Source of the DNA: Terrabacter terrigena
GTDB lineage: Bacteria; Actinomycetota; Actinomycetes; Actinomycetales; Dermatophilaceae
Length of the DNA: 64,000 nt
Reading direction: 5' to 3'
Assembly (NCBI RefSeq): GCF_042676085.1
Contig: NZ_JBHTKH010000001.1
Location: forward strand, 682,001 to 746,000
Below are positions 12,943 to 21,962 of the stretch, in pieces. Each line of letters starts with the position of its first letter. Within the stretch, counting starts at the first letter, position 1. Below the pieces are notes generated by a model that was not told the DNA's origin, made no database searches, and worked only from the letters and a program-made list of their open reading frames with translations. Both the position numbers and the translations under genes were made by a program.

Positions 12943-13518
12943 ATGTCCGACCAGAACCCGCCCGAGCAACCGTCGTTCAACCGGCCCGCCGGGAGTGACC
13001 CGACCTCGCCCCTGCCGACCGGTTCGTCCGGATCGCCGGCATCGCCCGGGTCGTTCGACTCGCCGACCGCAGGGCCCCACCCAGCCTCGACGGAGCCCTC
13101 TGCTCGCCCCTCGAGCCCCGAGGGGTCCACGGGTCCCGGCAGCGCGCCGCCGCCCCCTCCCCCGCCGCAGGCGCCGTCCGGCCACTCGAGCGGCCCGTCC
13201 GGGATGTCGAGCCTGCCGAGCCCGGCACGCGAGGGCGCCGGCTTCTTCACCGCCCTGTTCGACTTCAGCTTCACCAACTTCGTCACGCCGATCCTCGTGC
13301 GCTTCGTCTACCTGCTCGCGACGGTCGCACTCGTGGCGACGTGGCTCGTGCTGCTCTTCTCCGGCTTCGTCCAGGGCGTCGGCACCGGGTTGGCGGTGCT
13401 GATCCTCGGGCCGATCTTCCTGGTCATCTACCTGGCCGTGATCCGGATGACGCTCGAGTTCTACCTGTCGGTCGTGCGGATGAGCGAGGACATCCACAAG
13501 CGCCTCCCCCAGGCCTGA
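12943..13518 (+). CDS. DUF4282 membrane protein
   Basis: The product has 191 residues. The first 90 are a Pro/Ser/Gly-rich disordered tail. The rest is a DUF4282-like domain with two membrane segments (FVTPILVRFVYLLATVAL, then VGTGLAVLILGPIFLVIY) and the C-terminal EFYLSVVRMSEDIHKR. I chose ATG at 12943, six bases after GAGGGG, over an upstream in-frame start that has no ribosome site. Function is unknown. It stands alone, divergent from rpoB and convergent with aguA, 24 bases away. Confidence 0.85.
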   Translation: MSDQNPPEQPSFNRPAGSDPTSPLPTGSSGSPASPGSFDSPTAGPHPASTEPSARPSSPEGSTGPGSAPPPPPPPQAPSGHSSGPSGMSSLPSPAREGAGFFTALFDFSFTNFVTPILVRFVYLLATVALVATWLVLLFSGFVQGVGTGLAVLILGPIFLVIYLAVIRMTLEFYLSVVRMSEDIHKRLPQA

Positions 13519-13542
13519 TCGGCACCCGCAAGCCCATCTCCC

Positions 13543-14619
13543 TCAGAGGCTGGGCTGCTGCTGGGTGATGCAGTGGATCCCGCCGCCGCGGTCGAAGAGC
13601 GGGCGGGCGTCGACACCGACGACCCGCCGGCCGGGGTAGGCCTCGGCCAGGACCGCGAGCGACGCGTCGTCCTGCGGGTCACCGAAGGTGCAGGCAATGA
13701 CGCCGTCGTTGACGACGAGGTGGTTGAGGTAGCTCCAGTCCACCGGCCCCTCGTCGTCGGTGAGGGTGCGCGGCGCCGGCACCCCGACCACCTCGAACCG
13801 CTCGCCGCGGGCGTCGCGCGCGTCCTCGAGCAGAGCGCGCAGCTCGCGCGAGACGGCGTGGTCGGGGTGGGCTGGGTCGTGCTGCTCGTGGAGCAGCACG
13901 ACCCCCGGGCTCGGGATGGTGGCGACGATGTCGACGTGGCCGCGGGTGCCGAACTCGTCGTAGTCGCGGGTGAGGCCGCGCGGCAGCCAGATGCACGTCG
14001 TCGCCCCGATGGTGCGGGCCAGCTCGGCCTCGACGTCGGAGCGGGTCAGTCCCGGGTTGCGGCCGGGGTCGAGCTGCACGGTCTCGGTCAGCAGGACGGT
14101 GCCGAGGCCGTCGACGTGGATGCCGCCGCCCTCGTTGACCAAGGACGAGCCGATGAGCTCGGCACCGCTGAGGTCGCCCACGAACGCGCCGATTCGGGCG
14201 TCGTGCTCCCAGGTGGCCCAGGACTGCGCGCCCCAGCCGTTGAACACCCAGTCGACCGCGCCGAGCCGGGTCCCGTCGCCGGAGTGCACGAAGGTGGGGC
14301 CGATGTCGCGCATCCACGCGTCATCGAGCGCGGCGGGGACGAGCTCGACGTCCGGGTGCAGGTGCTCGCGGGCCACCGCGAGGTCGTCGGGGACGACGAC
14401 CATGCGCACCGGCTCGAACCGGACGACGGCGTCGGCGACGGCCGCCCAGGTGCGGCGCGCGGACGCGACCTCGTCGGCGGTGTCCCCCAGGGTGTAGCCC
14501 TGGCTGGGCCACGCCATCCACGTGCAGTCGTGGGGCGCGGTCTCCGACGGCATGCGCCAACCCGGCTTCGCGGCCCCGGCGCCATCTCCCCCTGTCGACA
14601 CCGTGGCGGCGTCGGTCAC
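13543..14619 (-). CDS. aguA: Agmatine deiminase
   Basis: Hydrolyses agmatine to N-carbamoylputrescine and ammonia. The 358-residue product belongs to the peptidyl-arginine-deiminase fold: MRDIGPTF, NEGGGIHVDG, TRGHVDIVA and the catalytic cysteine in GGGIHC350 near the C-terminus are all present. It overlaps aguB by 4 bases (ATGA), so the two successive enzymes are translationally coupled. Together they convert agmatine to putrescine and supply nitrogen. Confidence 0.93.
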   Translation of the reverse strand: MTDAATVSTGGDGAGAAKPGWRMPSETAPHDCTWMAWPSQGYTLGDTADEVASARRTWAAVADAVVRFEPVRMVVVPDDLAVAREHLHPDVELVPAALDDAWMRDIGPTFVHSGDGTRLGAVDWVFNGWGAQSWATWEHDARIGAFVGDLSGAELIGSSLVNEGGGIHVDGLGTVLLTETVQLDPGRNPGLTRSDVEAELARTIGATTCIWLPRGLTRDYDEFGTRGHVDIVATIPSPGVVLLHEQHDPAHPDHAVSRELRALLEDARDARGERFEVVGVPAPRTLTDDEGPVDWSYLNHLVVNDGVIACTFGDPQDDASLAVLAEAYPGRRVVGVDARPLFDRGGGIHCITQQQPSL

Positions 14620-15578
14620 TGGGCCGCCTCGCGACGGTGCTCGGCACGCACAGGGGTCGTCAGGGCGGCATACGAGTCGGGGCGGCGGGTCTCGAGGAAC
14701 GGGAACAGCTCGAGCCAGTCACGGCGCTGGGCGAGGTCGAGGTCGGCGACCAGCACGGCGGCCTCGTCACGCGGGGCCTGCACGAGGATGCGGCCGTAGG
14801 GGTCGGAGATGAACGAGCTGCCGTAGAAGGTGATGAGGCCCTCGGTGCCGAAGCGGTTGGGCACGACCATGAAGAGGCCGTTGGCGATGCCGTTGCCGAC
14901 GATGACCTGCTGCCAGAGCGGCTGGGTGTCGAAGTCGGGGTGGTCGGGCTCGGAGCCGATGGCCGTCGGGTAGCAGAGCACCTCGGCCCCGCCGAGCGAG
15001 TAGAGGCGGGCGACCTCGGGGAACCACTCGTCCCAGCAGGTCGGAAGGCCGAGCCGCACGGACGGATCGGCCAGGGCCACAACGGGATACGCATCCTCGG
15101 GCGGACCCGGCCGGAAGTACTTGTCCTCGTGGTAGCCGGCGGTCACGGGGATGTGCGTCTTGCGCGTGCGAGCCACCACCTCGCCGCTCGGGGCGACGAC
15201 CACGGCGGTGTTGAAACCGAGCCCGTCACCGGCATCCGCACGCTCGTAGAGCGAGGCGTGGACGTGGACGCCGAACTCTCGGGCGGCGTCGCGCGCGAAG
15301 GTGGTCGTGGGGCCGGAGTCGAGGTCCTCGGCGATCGCCGACGGCGTGCCCTCGGGAAGCGTGTCGGCCGGGTAGCGCGACAGGGTCAGCTCGGGGAGGA
15401 AGACGATCGTGGCGCCGGCCTCGGCTGCCGTGCGGATGCCGTCGCGGAGGGTCTCGACGAGCGCGGCGGCGTCGTCGACCCACTCGTGCTGGACGACGCC
15501 GACGCGAACGGGCGCCGCCTCCGGCTGGTCGACGCGGGCAAGGGACTCAGGGACGCCATCGGCCTGGATCAGCTTCAC
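14616..15578 (-). CDS. aguB: N-carbamoylputrescine amidase (nitrilase superfamily)
   Basis: Cleaves N-carbamoylputrescine to putrescine, CO2 and ammonia. The 320-residue product has the Glu-Lys-Cys triad of the carbon-nitrogen hydrolases: E63 in FLPELTLSRY, K140 in RKTHIPVTAGYH and C181 in LPTCWDEWFPE. The GTG start at 15578 has CATACT seven bases upstream, so the mRNA may be leaderless. It is the promoter-proximal gene of the aguB-aguA pair. The assignment rests on the neighbouring aguA as well as on sequence. Confidence 0.9.
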   Translation of the reverse strand: MKLIQADGVPESLARVDQPEAAPVRVGVVQHEWVDDAAALVETLRDGIRTAAEAGATIVFLPELTLSRYPADTLPEGTPSAIAEDLDSGPTTTFARDAAREFGVHVHASLYERADAGDGLGFNTAVVVAPSGEVVARTRKTHIPVTAGYHEDKYFRPGPPEDAYPVVALADPSVRLGLPTCWDEWFPEVARLYSLGGAEVLCYPTAIGSEPDHPDFDTQPLWQQVIVGNGIANGLFMVVPNRFGTEGLITFYGSSFISDPYGRILVQAPRDEAAVLVADLDLAQRRDWLELFPFLETRRPDSYAALTTPVRAEHRREAAQ

Positions 15579-15585
15579 AGCAGGC

Positions 15586-15591
15586 AGTATG
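15586..15591 (-). promoter_or_regulatory. -10 box of aguB (probable leaderless start)
   Basis: CATACT on the minus strand, seven bases before the GTG at 15578. It lies inside a copy of the dispersed GTATGCC motif (15587-15593). No clear -35 box. Confidence 0.4.
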
Positions 15592-15631
15592 CCGCAGCGT
15601 CGCGGGACGCTCCGACCGTGCCGGGGGGCTC

Positions 15632-15662
15632 GGTCCCGGACGTCATGTCGACGCCCGGGACC
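15632..15662 (-). terminator. Candidate terminator of the mce operon
   Basis: GGTCCCGG (15632-15639) pairs with CCGGGACC (15655-15662) around a 15-base loop, flanked by further G-rich/C-rich complementarity. It begins 24 bases after the last Mce-associated gene. Confidence 0.5.
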
Positions 15663-15685
15663 TCGGCCCCCAGGTTGCCCCCTCG

Positions 15686-16465
15686 TCAGAAGGCGGAGAG
15701 CTCACTGACGAGCCAGCGCTCGCCGACCTTCCGCATCGTGGCGATGACCCGGTTCTGGTCGATCGCGGGTGCCTGCTGCGCCTTCGTGGTGGTGGCCTGG
15801 TTGACGAACGCCATGACGCGCACCGTCGTGCCCTCGCCGCCGTCGCCCGTCGTGTCCATGACACCGGCCTCGTAGACCTTGGCCTGCACGGTCGCCTCGT
15901 TCTTGACGGCCATCGGCTTGATGTCGCTGGCGGCGACCTTGGTGAACTGGTCCTTGAACGGGGCCGTCAGCTGGGGCGCGACCTCGCCGACGTGCTTGTC
16001 GAAGGTGGCCCCGCTGTAGCTGAGCAGGCTCTCGAGGGTCGTCCGGGCCGAGCTCACCGCGGCGGTGCGGTCGGCGTCGGAGACGGTGGGGCGCAGGCCG
16101 AGGACGAGGGCCGTGGCGAGCAGGGCGAGGGCCAGGATGGCGCCGACGGCCGGCGCCCAGAGCCGCCCGGAGCCACGGCGGGCACGAGGCTCGACGACGT
16201 CGGTCGCCCCGTCATGCCCGTCGTCGGAGGTTGGGCCTGCGGGTGCGGGTGCGGGTGCGGTCGGGGGTGTGGCTGCCGGTGCGGGCGGCGTCGCGGTCTC
16301 GACGGAGTCGGGGCCCAGCGTGGTGTCGAGCTCGACGTCGGTGCTGCGGTCGAGCACGAGGGTGGTGGCGCCCGCGTCACGACCGCGGCGACGCGCGCCG
16401 GCGACGCGACGGCGCGAGGCCGCAGCTGCGCCGGCGGGGCGTCGGGAGTCAGCTGACGAAGTCAA
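15686..16465 (-). CDS. Mce-associated membrane protein (second of two)
   Basis: The product has 259 residues: a disordered Arg/Ala/Pro-rich N-terminus of about 100 residues, one membrane segment (PAVGAILALALLATALVLGL) and an extracytoplasmic domain of about 140 residues ending VGERWLVSELSAF. This layout matches Mce-associated (Mas) proteins encoded after mceF. It overlaps the preceding gene by 17 bases and shares its architecture, suggesting an old duplication. It probably stabilises or assists the Mce lipid importer; no catalytic residues are seen. Confidence 0.8.
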   Translation of the reverse strand: MTSSADSRRPAGAAAASRRRVAGARRRGRDAGATTLVLDRSTDVELDTTLGPDSVETATPPAPAATPPTAPAPAPAGPTSDDGHDGATDVVEPRARRGSGRLWAPAVGAILALALLATALVLGLRPTVSDADRTAAVSSARTTLESLLSYSGATFDKHVGEVAPQLTAPFKDQFTKVAASDIKPMAVKNEATVQAKVYEAGVMDTTGDGGEGTTVRVMAFVNQATTTKAQQAPAIDQNRVIATMRKVGERWLVSELSAF

Positions 16466-17156
16466 GGGAGCTCACCTTCCAGGAGTCGCCGACCTTCACC
16501 AGGTCGAGCCGGAGCCGGTAGGTCTTCTTCTCGGCCTTGGGGGTCGAGGCGTTGCTCGTGGGTGCGACCACGCCGACGATGACCCTGGCCGAGTCGTCGT
16601 CGCCCGAGACGAGCGAGGCCTCGGCGCGCTCGACGGTGGAGACCGTCTTGTTGGCCGTCACGACCGGCTTGAGCTGCGCCAGCGTCGCGGCGTACTCCTT
16701 CTGGAACGAGCCCGTGGACTCGGCGAGCACCCGCTTGGTGTCGGCGTCGAACGTCGCGGCGTTCATCGTCACGAAGTTGACCGCGATCTGGCGCCCGGCG
16801 GCGAGCGCCGTGTCGCGGGCGTCGGCGGCGCGCTGCGCCTGCCAGGCCGAGCGGCCGAGCGTGGCCGTCACGGCGACCGCGGCGAGGAGCAGGACGGCCG
16901 TGACGGCCCAGAGCAGACGCGGGGTCGGACGCCACGTGCGGACACCCCTGAGGCCCGCACGTGGCACGTCGTCGTCACCGGAGGCAGCGGGGTCAGTCGG
17001 TACGTCCGTCAGGGTGTCGGTCGGGGTGTCGGTCGGGGTGTCGAACGCCTCGCTGGAGGCCGAGTCGGCGTCCGGTCCGTCGCCGGCGGTGTGGTCCGAG
17101 CGGTCGGGCGGATCGGTCTGCGCCCGGGAGGTCGAGCGGGTGGGGGCCATCGTCAT
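16449..17156 (-). CDS. Mce-associated membrane protein (first of two)
   Basis: The product has 235 residues from the ATG at 17156, eight bases after GGAAGGA; a GTG at 17177 is also possible but would lie on this ribosome site. An acidic tail with TDTPTDTPTDTLTDVPTD repeats precedes a single membrane helix (LLWAVTAVLLLAAVAVTATL). The outer domain ends VGDSWKVSSLDFVS, resembling the downstream paralogue. It lies 24 bases after mceF and is the first accessory gene of the operon. Confidence 0.8.
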   Translation of the reverse strand: MTMAPTRSTSRAQTDPPDRSDHTAGDGPDADSASSEAFDTPTDTPTDTLTDVPTDPAASGDDDVPRAGLRGVRTWRPTPRLLWAVTAVLLLAAVAVTATLGRSAWQAQRAADARDTALAAGRQIAVNFVTMNAATFDADTKRVLAESTGSFQKEYAATLAQLKPVVTANKTVSTVERAEASLVSGDDDSARVIVGVVAPTSNASTPKAEKKTYRLRLDLVKVGDSWKVSSLDFVS

Positions 17157-17180
17157 CGAGGGGATTCCTTCCGTCACCGG

Positions 17181-18488
17181 CTAGCGGAGCGCCTCCTGCA
17201 TCATCCAGAGCCAGCTCGTGCCGTTGTCGGTCCGTGCGTCGCCACCGGTCGGGGCGACCGGCGACTGGACTGACAACGACGCAGGGCTGCCCGAGGTCAC
17301 GGCCGGGTTGCCGAGGGTGACCGGAGTGGGTCCGAACGCCATCGGGTAGCTCTGGCCGCCTTGGGTGCTCCGGCCGGATCGCGTGGGTCGGGGGGCGTTC
17401 TGCGCGCCGCGGACGTTGACGCCCGAGCCGCGGGCCGCAGCACAGTGTGCGTCGAGGTTGACCGGCGGCAGGCCGGCCGTGCGGTGCGGGTCGACCTTCC
17501 TGGTGCCCTCGTAGCCGGCTTCACAGGCCTTGGGGTCGTCGACGTTGAGCACGAGGCCGAAGTGGGCGGTGCCGTCACCAGGCACGACGGTGAAGCCGCC
17601 GTTGACGACGTCGGGGTAGGTGACGAGAAGCTGCTCGATGCCGTCGAGGCGCGCCGTGGTCACGTTGCCGATGGTGATGAAGTTGGCGATGAGCGCCGCG
17701 AGGTTCTGCTTGTTCTCGGCGATCAGCGCGTCGAGCTGCTTCGCGGCGACCGCGCCCCGGTCGAGCACGACACGAAGGTCGGGGTCGGCCTCACGCAGGG
17801 CGCCGGCCACGTCGGCGAAGCCCGAGACGCTCGTGCGGATGTCCTTGCCGGAGCGCACCTGCGTGTCGAGCACGATGCGGCCGTCGTCGATGAGCCTCGT
17901 CGTCTCGGGCAGGGCCTCGGAGGCCGCCCCGGTCAGGGCGTTGCCCGAGTCGATGAGCCGTTGCAGGTCGGCGCCGCCACCCTTGAAGGCCTGAGCCAGC
18001 TCGTCGACGGTCGTGACGAGGGGCTCGCGCGGCACGGACGCGACGGTGTTGTCGACGTGCTGGAGCAGCTGGTCGATGCGGATCGGGAACGTGGTGCGCT
18101 CGCGCGGGATGACGTCGCCCGCCGCGAGGTAGGGGGCGCGGGACGTGCGGGGCTGCAGGTCGAGGTACTGCTCCCCCACCGCCGACCGGTTCTCGACGAC
18201 GGCCCTCGCGTCCTTGGGCACCTCGGTGCCGCGCTCGAGGCGGGCGTCGACGACGACACCGTCGCCCGAGAGGCGCAGCCCCTCGACCTTGCCGACCGTC
18301 ACGCCGCGGTAGGTGACCTCGGCCCCGACGAAGATGCCGCCCGACTGGGCCAGGTCGGCGGACACGACGTAGCTGCCGCCGGCGATCTTGTCGGTCAGGC
18401 CGACGTAGTTCGCCGAGAGGATCGCGACGAGAGTCACGGACAGCAGGGCGAACGCCGCCAGCTGGAGGCGGACGGTGCGTGTGATCAT
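17181..18488 (-). CDS. mceF: Mce family protein, MceF position
   Basis: Substrate-binding/tunnel subunit of the Mce transporter. The 435-residue product starts at ATG 18488, overlapping the mceE stop by ATGA. A membrane anchor (LAAFALLSVTLVAILSANYV) precedes the MCE domain with GGIFVGAEVTYRGVTVGKV, then a long helical region and a Pro/Thr/Gln-rich C-terminus. By order it is the sixth mce gene. Which lipid is carried cannot be read from the sequence. Confidence 0.92.
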   Translation of the reverse strand: MITRTVRLQLAAFALLSVTLVAILSANYVGLTDKIAGGSYVVSADLAQSGGIFVGAEVTYRGVTVGKVEGLRLSGDGVVVDARLERGTEVPKDARAVVENRSAVGEQYLDLQPRTSRAPYLAAGDVIPRERTTFPIRIDQLLQHVDNTVASVPREPLVTTVDELAQAFKGGGADLQRLIDSGNALTGAASEALPETTRLIDDGRIVLDTQVRSGKDIRTSVSGFADVAGALREADPDLRVVLDRGAVAAKQLDALIAENKQNLAALIANFITIGNVTTARLDGIEQLLVTYPDVVNGGFTVVPGDGTAHFGLVLNVDDPKACEAGYEGTRKVDPHRTAGLPPVNLDAHCAAARGSGVNVRGAQNAPRPTRSGRSTQGGQSYPMAFGPTPVTLGNPAVTSGSPASLSVQSPVAPTGGDARTDNGTSWLWMMQEALR

Positions 18489-19720
18489 CGGGAGCCTCCG
18501 GTGGGGAAGAGTGCCGACCACGACGCGGCATCGGCCTGCGAGCCGCCCGGCTGAGGGGCACCGAGGAGACCGCCGGGGAGGGTCGGCACGCCGGTGGGCA
18601 GGCCCGGGACGCTCGGGACCGGGATGCCCGGACGCGGCACCGACGGCAGCGGCACCGACGGCAGGGGCACGGAAGGCACCGGGAGTCCCGGCACGCTGGG
18701 CAGGGTCGGCAGCCTGCCGACGCCGAGGTTGCCCGCGAGGGTGTTGAGGTCGGTGTCGAGAGTTGCCCAGAGGTTGGTGTAGTCGCCCTTGATGGTGTTC
18801 TGGGCGTTGTTGGGGAACGGGTAGGTCAAGAGCAGCTGGAAGCTCTTCGGCAGGTCGTCTCCGGCCTTGTTGAGCTGGCGGAGGATCGGGCTGATGGCGC
18901 GCAGGTTGGCCTCGAGGTCGGCTCGCGACCCACGGATGACCCGGGTGCCCACCTCGCCGAGGTCGCTCAGGGCCGTCAGCATCGCCGTGAGCTGGCGGCG
19001 CTGGTCGGCGAGGATCTTGAGGCCCTTGGGCAGCTCGTCGAGCGCCTTGGCGATCTTCTCCTGGTTCTTCGCCAGGGTGCCCGACAACCGGTCGACGCTG
19101 TCGATGGCACGGACGATCTCGCCCTTCTGGGCGTCGAGGCCGCCGACGAAGGTGTTCAGCTGGCCGACGAGGTCCCTGACGTCGCCGGTGCGCCCGCGCA
19201 GGGCGTTGTTGAGCTCGGTCTCGATGGTCTTCAGCTGCGCCACGCCACCACCGTTGAGCAGCAGTGACATCGCGCCGAGGACCTCCTCGACCTCGGGGTT
19301 GCGGCTCGTGCGGGCGAGCGGGATGCGGTCGCCCTCGCCGAGCCGGCCCAGCGGCTTCGCGTCGGTGGGGGCGGCGAGGGCGACGTACTTCTCGCCCAGC
19401 AGCGAGGTCTGCTTCAGCTCGGCGGTCGCGTTGTCGGGCAGCACGACCTTCGCGGGCAGGCGCAGGCGGACCGTCGCCGTCCACCCCGTGACCCGGATGT
19501 CCTCGACGGTGCCGACGGTCACCTGGTTGACCTTGACCGAGGACTGCGGCACGAGGTCGAGCACGTCGGCGAACTCGGCGGTCACGGTGTAGGAGTCGTC
19601 GCCGGTGCCGGCGCCCCCCGGGAGCGGCAGGTCGTAGGCGCTGCATCCCCCGAGCACCAGCGAGCCGAGCACGACCGCGGCGAGGGCGGCACGCGAACCG
19701 GAGCGGACGGCATACGTCAT
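18485..19720 (-). CDS. mceE: Mce family lipoprotein, MceE position
   Basis: Fifth Mce subunit and, as in mycobacteria (LprK-like), a lipoprotein: the N-terminus ends in lipobox LGGC with Cys26. The MCE domain contains LVPQSSVKVNQVTVGTVEDI, followed by a helical stretch. The last 80 residues are unusual, with repeated PSVP/LPSVP units (PSVPLPSVPLPSVPRPGIP) that probably form a polyproline stalk. The 411-residue product starts at ATG 19720, giving ATGA overlaps at both ends with mceD and mceF. Confidence 0.92.
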   Translation of the reverse strand: MTYAVRSGSRAALAAVVLGSLVLGGCSAYDLPLPGGAGTGDDSYTVTAEFADVLDLVPQSSVKVNQVTVGTVEDIRVTGWTATVRLRLPAKVVLPDNATAELKQTSLLGEKYVALAAPTDAKPLGRLGEGDRIPLARTSRNPEVEEVLGAMSLLLNGGGVAQLKTIETELNNALRGRTGDVRDLVGQLNTFVGGLDAQKGEIVRAIDSVDRLSGTLAKNQEKIAKALDELPKGLKILADQRRQLTAMLTALSDLGEVGTRVIRGSRADLEANLRAISPILRQLNKAGDDLPKSFQLLLTYPFPNNAQNTIKGDYTNLWATLDTDLNTLAGNLGVGRLPTLPSVPGLPVPSVPLPSVPLPSVPRPGIPVPSVPGLPTGVPTLPGGLLGAPQPGGSQADAASWSALFPTGGSR

Positions 19721-20931
19721 CGGGAACCTCCGAGCAGTCCGCCGAGGGTCGGGTCGGCGCCGCGCAGGTTGACGAGGCCCCCCGGTTGCGGGCTGCCTTG
19801 CAGTGCAGCGCCGTTCGGCAACGATGGGAGCTGGGGCAGCTTGGGCAGCACGGCCTTCTTCAAGGAGTCGCACAGGCGCGTGTTGCCGGTGCCGGTCGGC
19901 CCGGTGAGGATCGAGCACACGAGCTGGAGGGGGTCGTCGAAGCCCTTCGCGTTGTTGCGCGTGTCGAGCGTGCCCGTCTCGGGGTGGTAGGCGTTCTGCA
20001 GGTTCGACAGTGCGACCGGGGCGTTCTCGAGCACCTGGGCGAGCGACTGGCGGTTCTTCGCGAAGGCCCCGGTGACGGTGACGGCACGGTCGAGGTTGCT
20101 CTTGAGCAGCGCCCTGTTGTCGGAGACGAAGCCCGACACCTCGTCGACGGCCACGCCCAGGCTGCTCAGCGTCGCCTTGAGGTTCTCGCGCTCCTCGCTC
20201 AGCTGGACGGCCACCGTCGCGAGGTCGGAGTTGAGGCGGCGCACCTGCCCGTTGTTCGAGGCGAGCATCGAGGTGAAGGACTGGAGGTTCTTCACCGTGC
20301 CGAAGAGGTCGTCACGGCTGCCCGACAGCGTCGACAGCGCCGTGGAGAGGTCGTGCACCGTGGAGTTGAGCTTGTCGCCGTTGCCGTCGAGGTTGGCTGC
20401 GGACGTCTGGAGCAGCCGGTTGAGGGCGCCGTCCTTGTTGGCGCCGTCGGGCCCGAGCGCGACCATGAGGTCGTCGAGGCTCTGCGACACCCGGTCGAGC
20501 TCGACGGGAACGGCGGTGCGCGAGATCGGGATCCGCGTGCCCGCCGCGAGAGCCGGCCCCGCCTCGTAGACGGGGAGCAGCTGCACGTAGCGGTCGGAGA
20601 CGAGCGAGGGCGCCACGATGGCGGCCTTGGCGGAGGCCGGCACTCGGTACTTCTCGTCGTAGCTGAAGGTGACGTGCACGTGGTCGCCCTCGGGGACCAC
20701 CGTGTCGACCTGGCCGACCTTGACGCCGAGGATGCGGACGTCGGACCCGGGGTAGAGCCCGACGGCGCGGGTGAAGTCGGCGCTGACGGTGGTCTGCTGC
20801 TGCCGGGGCCAGAAGAGGAACGCGGCCGCGACGAGGGCGACGACGACGAGGCCTGTGACGACCTTGCCGAGCGCGGTGGCGGGTCCGTGGAGCCGACCGA
20901 ACGGCATACGGCTGCTGGTCTCGGCGGCCAT
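19717..20931 (-). CDS. mceD: Mce family protein, MceD position
   Basis: Fourth Mce subunit, 404 residues from ATG 20931, which shares one base with the mceC stop. A membrane anchor (VVTGLVVVALVAAAFLFW) is followed by the MCE domain (LYPGSDVRILGVKVGQVD), a helical tunnel region and a cysteine pair near the C-terminus (LVCSILTG...TRLCDSL). The tail is Pro/Gly-rich (PQLPSLPNGAALQGSPQPGG). Its codon for Met9 lies in a GTATGCC motif. Confidence 0.92.
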   Translation of the reverse strand: MAAETSSRMPFGRLHGPATALGKVVTGLVVVALVAAAFLFWPRQQQTTVSADFTRAVGLYPGSDVRILGVKVGQVDTVVPEGDHVHVTFSYDEKYRVPASAKAAIVAPSLVSDRYVQLLPVYEAGPALAAGTRIPISRTAVPVELDRVSQSLDDLMVALGPDGANKDGALNRLLQTSAANLDGNGDKLNSTVHDLSTALSTLSGSRDDLFGTVKNLQSFTSMLASNNGQVRRLNSDLATVAVQLSEERENLKATLSSLGVAVDEVSGFVSDNRALLKSNLDRAVTVTGAFAKNRQSLAQVLENAPVALSNLQNAYHPETGTLDTRNNAKGFDDPLQLVCSILTGPTGTGNTRLCDSLKKAVLPKLPQLPSLPNGAALQGSPQPGGLVNLRGADPTLGGLLGGSR

Positions 20932-21962
20932 CAGCGAGCACCTCCGGACGTGCCGGGCAGGAGCAGGTCGGGCAGCTGGGTGCCGGGCAGCGCCAGGCCG
21001 GGGGTGCCGACCGGCACGACGAGGTTGGACACCCACGTGTCGAACCAGCGGCCGGTGCCGAGGGTGTTGGCGTACACGCGGGTGAAGGGGGCCATGGCTC
21101 GGATCGTCTTCTGGAGGTCGTCGTCGTGCTTCTGGAGCAGGGCGAGGGTCTTGTCGAGCTCGGCGAGCGCCGGCTTCAGCTGGGCCCGGTTGTCGCGGGC
21201 GAGGCCGGTCAGCTGCGTGGCGAGCGCCGACGTGTTGCGGAACAGGGTGCGGATGTCGTCACGCCGTTTGACGAGCTCGACCATGAGCAGGTCGGCGTCC
21301 CTGATGAGCGTGCCGACCTGCTGGTTGCGGCTGCGCACCAGCCCCGTGACGCTGTTGGCGCGCTGGAGCAGCGAACCGAGCTCGGCGTCGCGGCTGGCGA
21401 CCGTGCGCGACAGGCGGGAGAGCCCGTCGAGGGTGGCCCGGACGTACCGGGGGCTGTCCTTGAACTCGGTGGCGATGACCGACAGCGACTGGGCCAGCTG
21501 GCCGGTGTCGATGCGCTCGGTCGTCGTCGTGAGGTCCTGGAAGGCGTTGATGACGTCGTAGGAGCTGACCGTGCGCGAGACCGGGATCTGGCTGTCGGCG
21601 TCCAGCTGGCCGCCACCCTCGGGGTCGAGGGCGACGTACTTCTCGCCGAGGATCGTCTTCATCCGGATCGAGGCGCGGGTGCGGGTGCCGAAGGAGGCGT
21701 CCTCGGTGATCCTGAAGTCGACGCGGACGTGGCCGTCCTCGAGGTCGACGCCGGTCACCTTGCCGACCTTGACGCCGGCGATGCGCACGTCGTCGTCGGG
21801 TCGGATGCCGCCCGCCTCGGTGAACGCGGCGCTGTAGGACGTGCCGCCGCCGATGAAGGGGAGGCTCGAGGCGTTGAACGCGAGGAAGAGCAGCAGCCCG
21901 AGGATCGCCAGGCCGGCGGCGCCGATCGGCACGGGGTTGCGCTCGCGGAAGGGCGTGCTCAT
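20931..21962 (-). CDS. mceC: Mce family protein, MceC position
   Basis: Third Mce subunit, 343 residues from ATG 21962 (ATGA overlap with mceB). It has one membrane anchor (IGAAGLAILGLLLFLAF), the MCE domain with GGIRPDDDVRIAGVKVGKV, and then long helices (QLTGLARDNRAQLKPALAEL). It ends with a short Pro/Leu-rich tail. There is no lipobox. It acts with the other five Mce proteins as a periplasm-spanning lipid conduit. Confidence 0.92.
   Translation of the reverse strand: MSTPFRERNPVPIGAAGLAILGLLLFLAFNASSLPFIGGGTSYSAAFTEAGGIRPDDDVRIAGVKVGKVTGVDLEDGHVRVDFRITEDASFGTRTRASIRMKTILGEKYVALDPEGGGQLDADSQIPVSRTVSSYDVINAFQDLTTTTERIDTGQLAQSLSVIATEFKDSPRYVRATLDGLSRLSRTVASRDAELGSLLQRANSVTGLVRSRNQQVGTLIRDADLLMVELVKRRDDIRTLFRNTSALATQLTGLARDNRAQLKPALAELDKTLALLQKHDDDLQKTIRAMAPFTRVYANTLGTGRWFDTWVSNLVVPVGTPGLALPGTQLPDLLLPGTSGGAR

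Noticed and set aside
17181..19646. A single 821-codon reading through mceE and mceF
   Set aside because: Its first half is mceE read out of frame. The real junction is ATGA at 18485-18488, so there is no MceE-MceF fusion.
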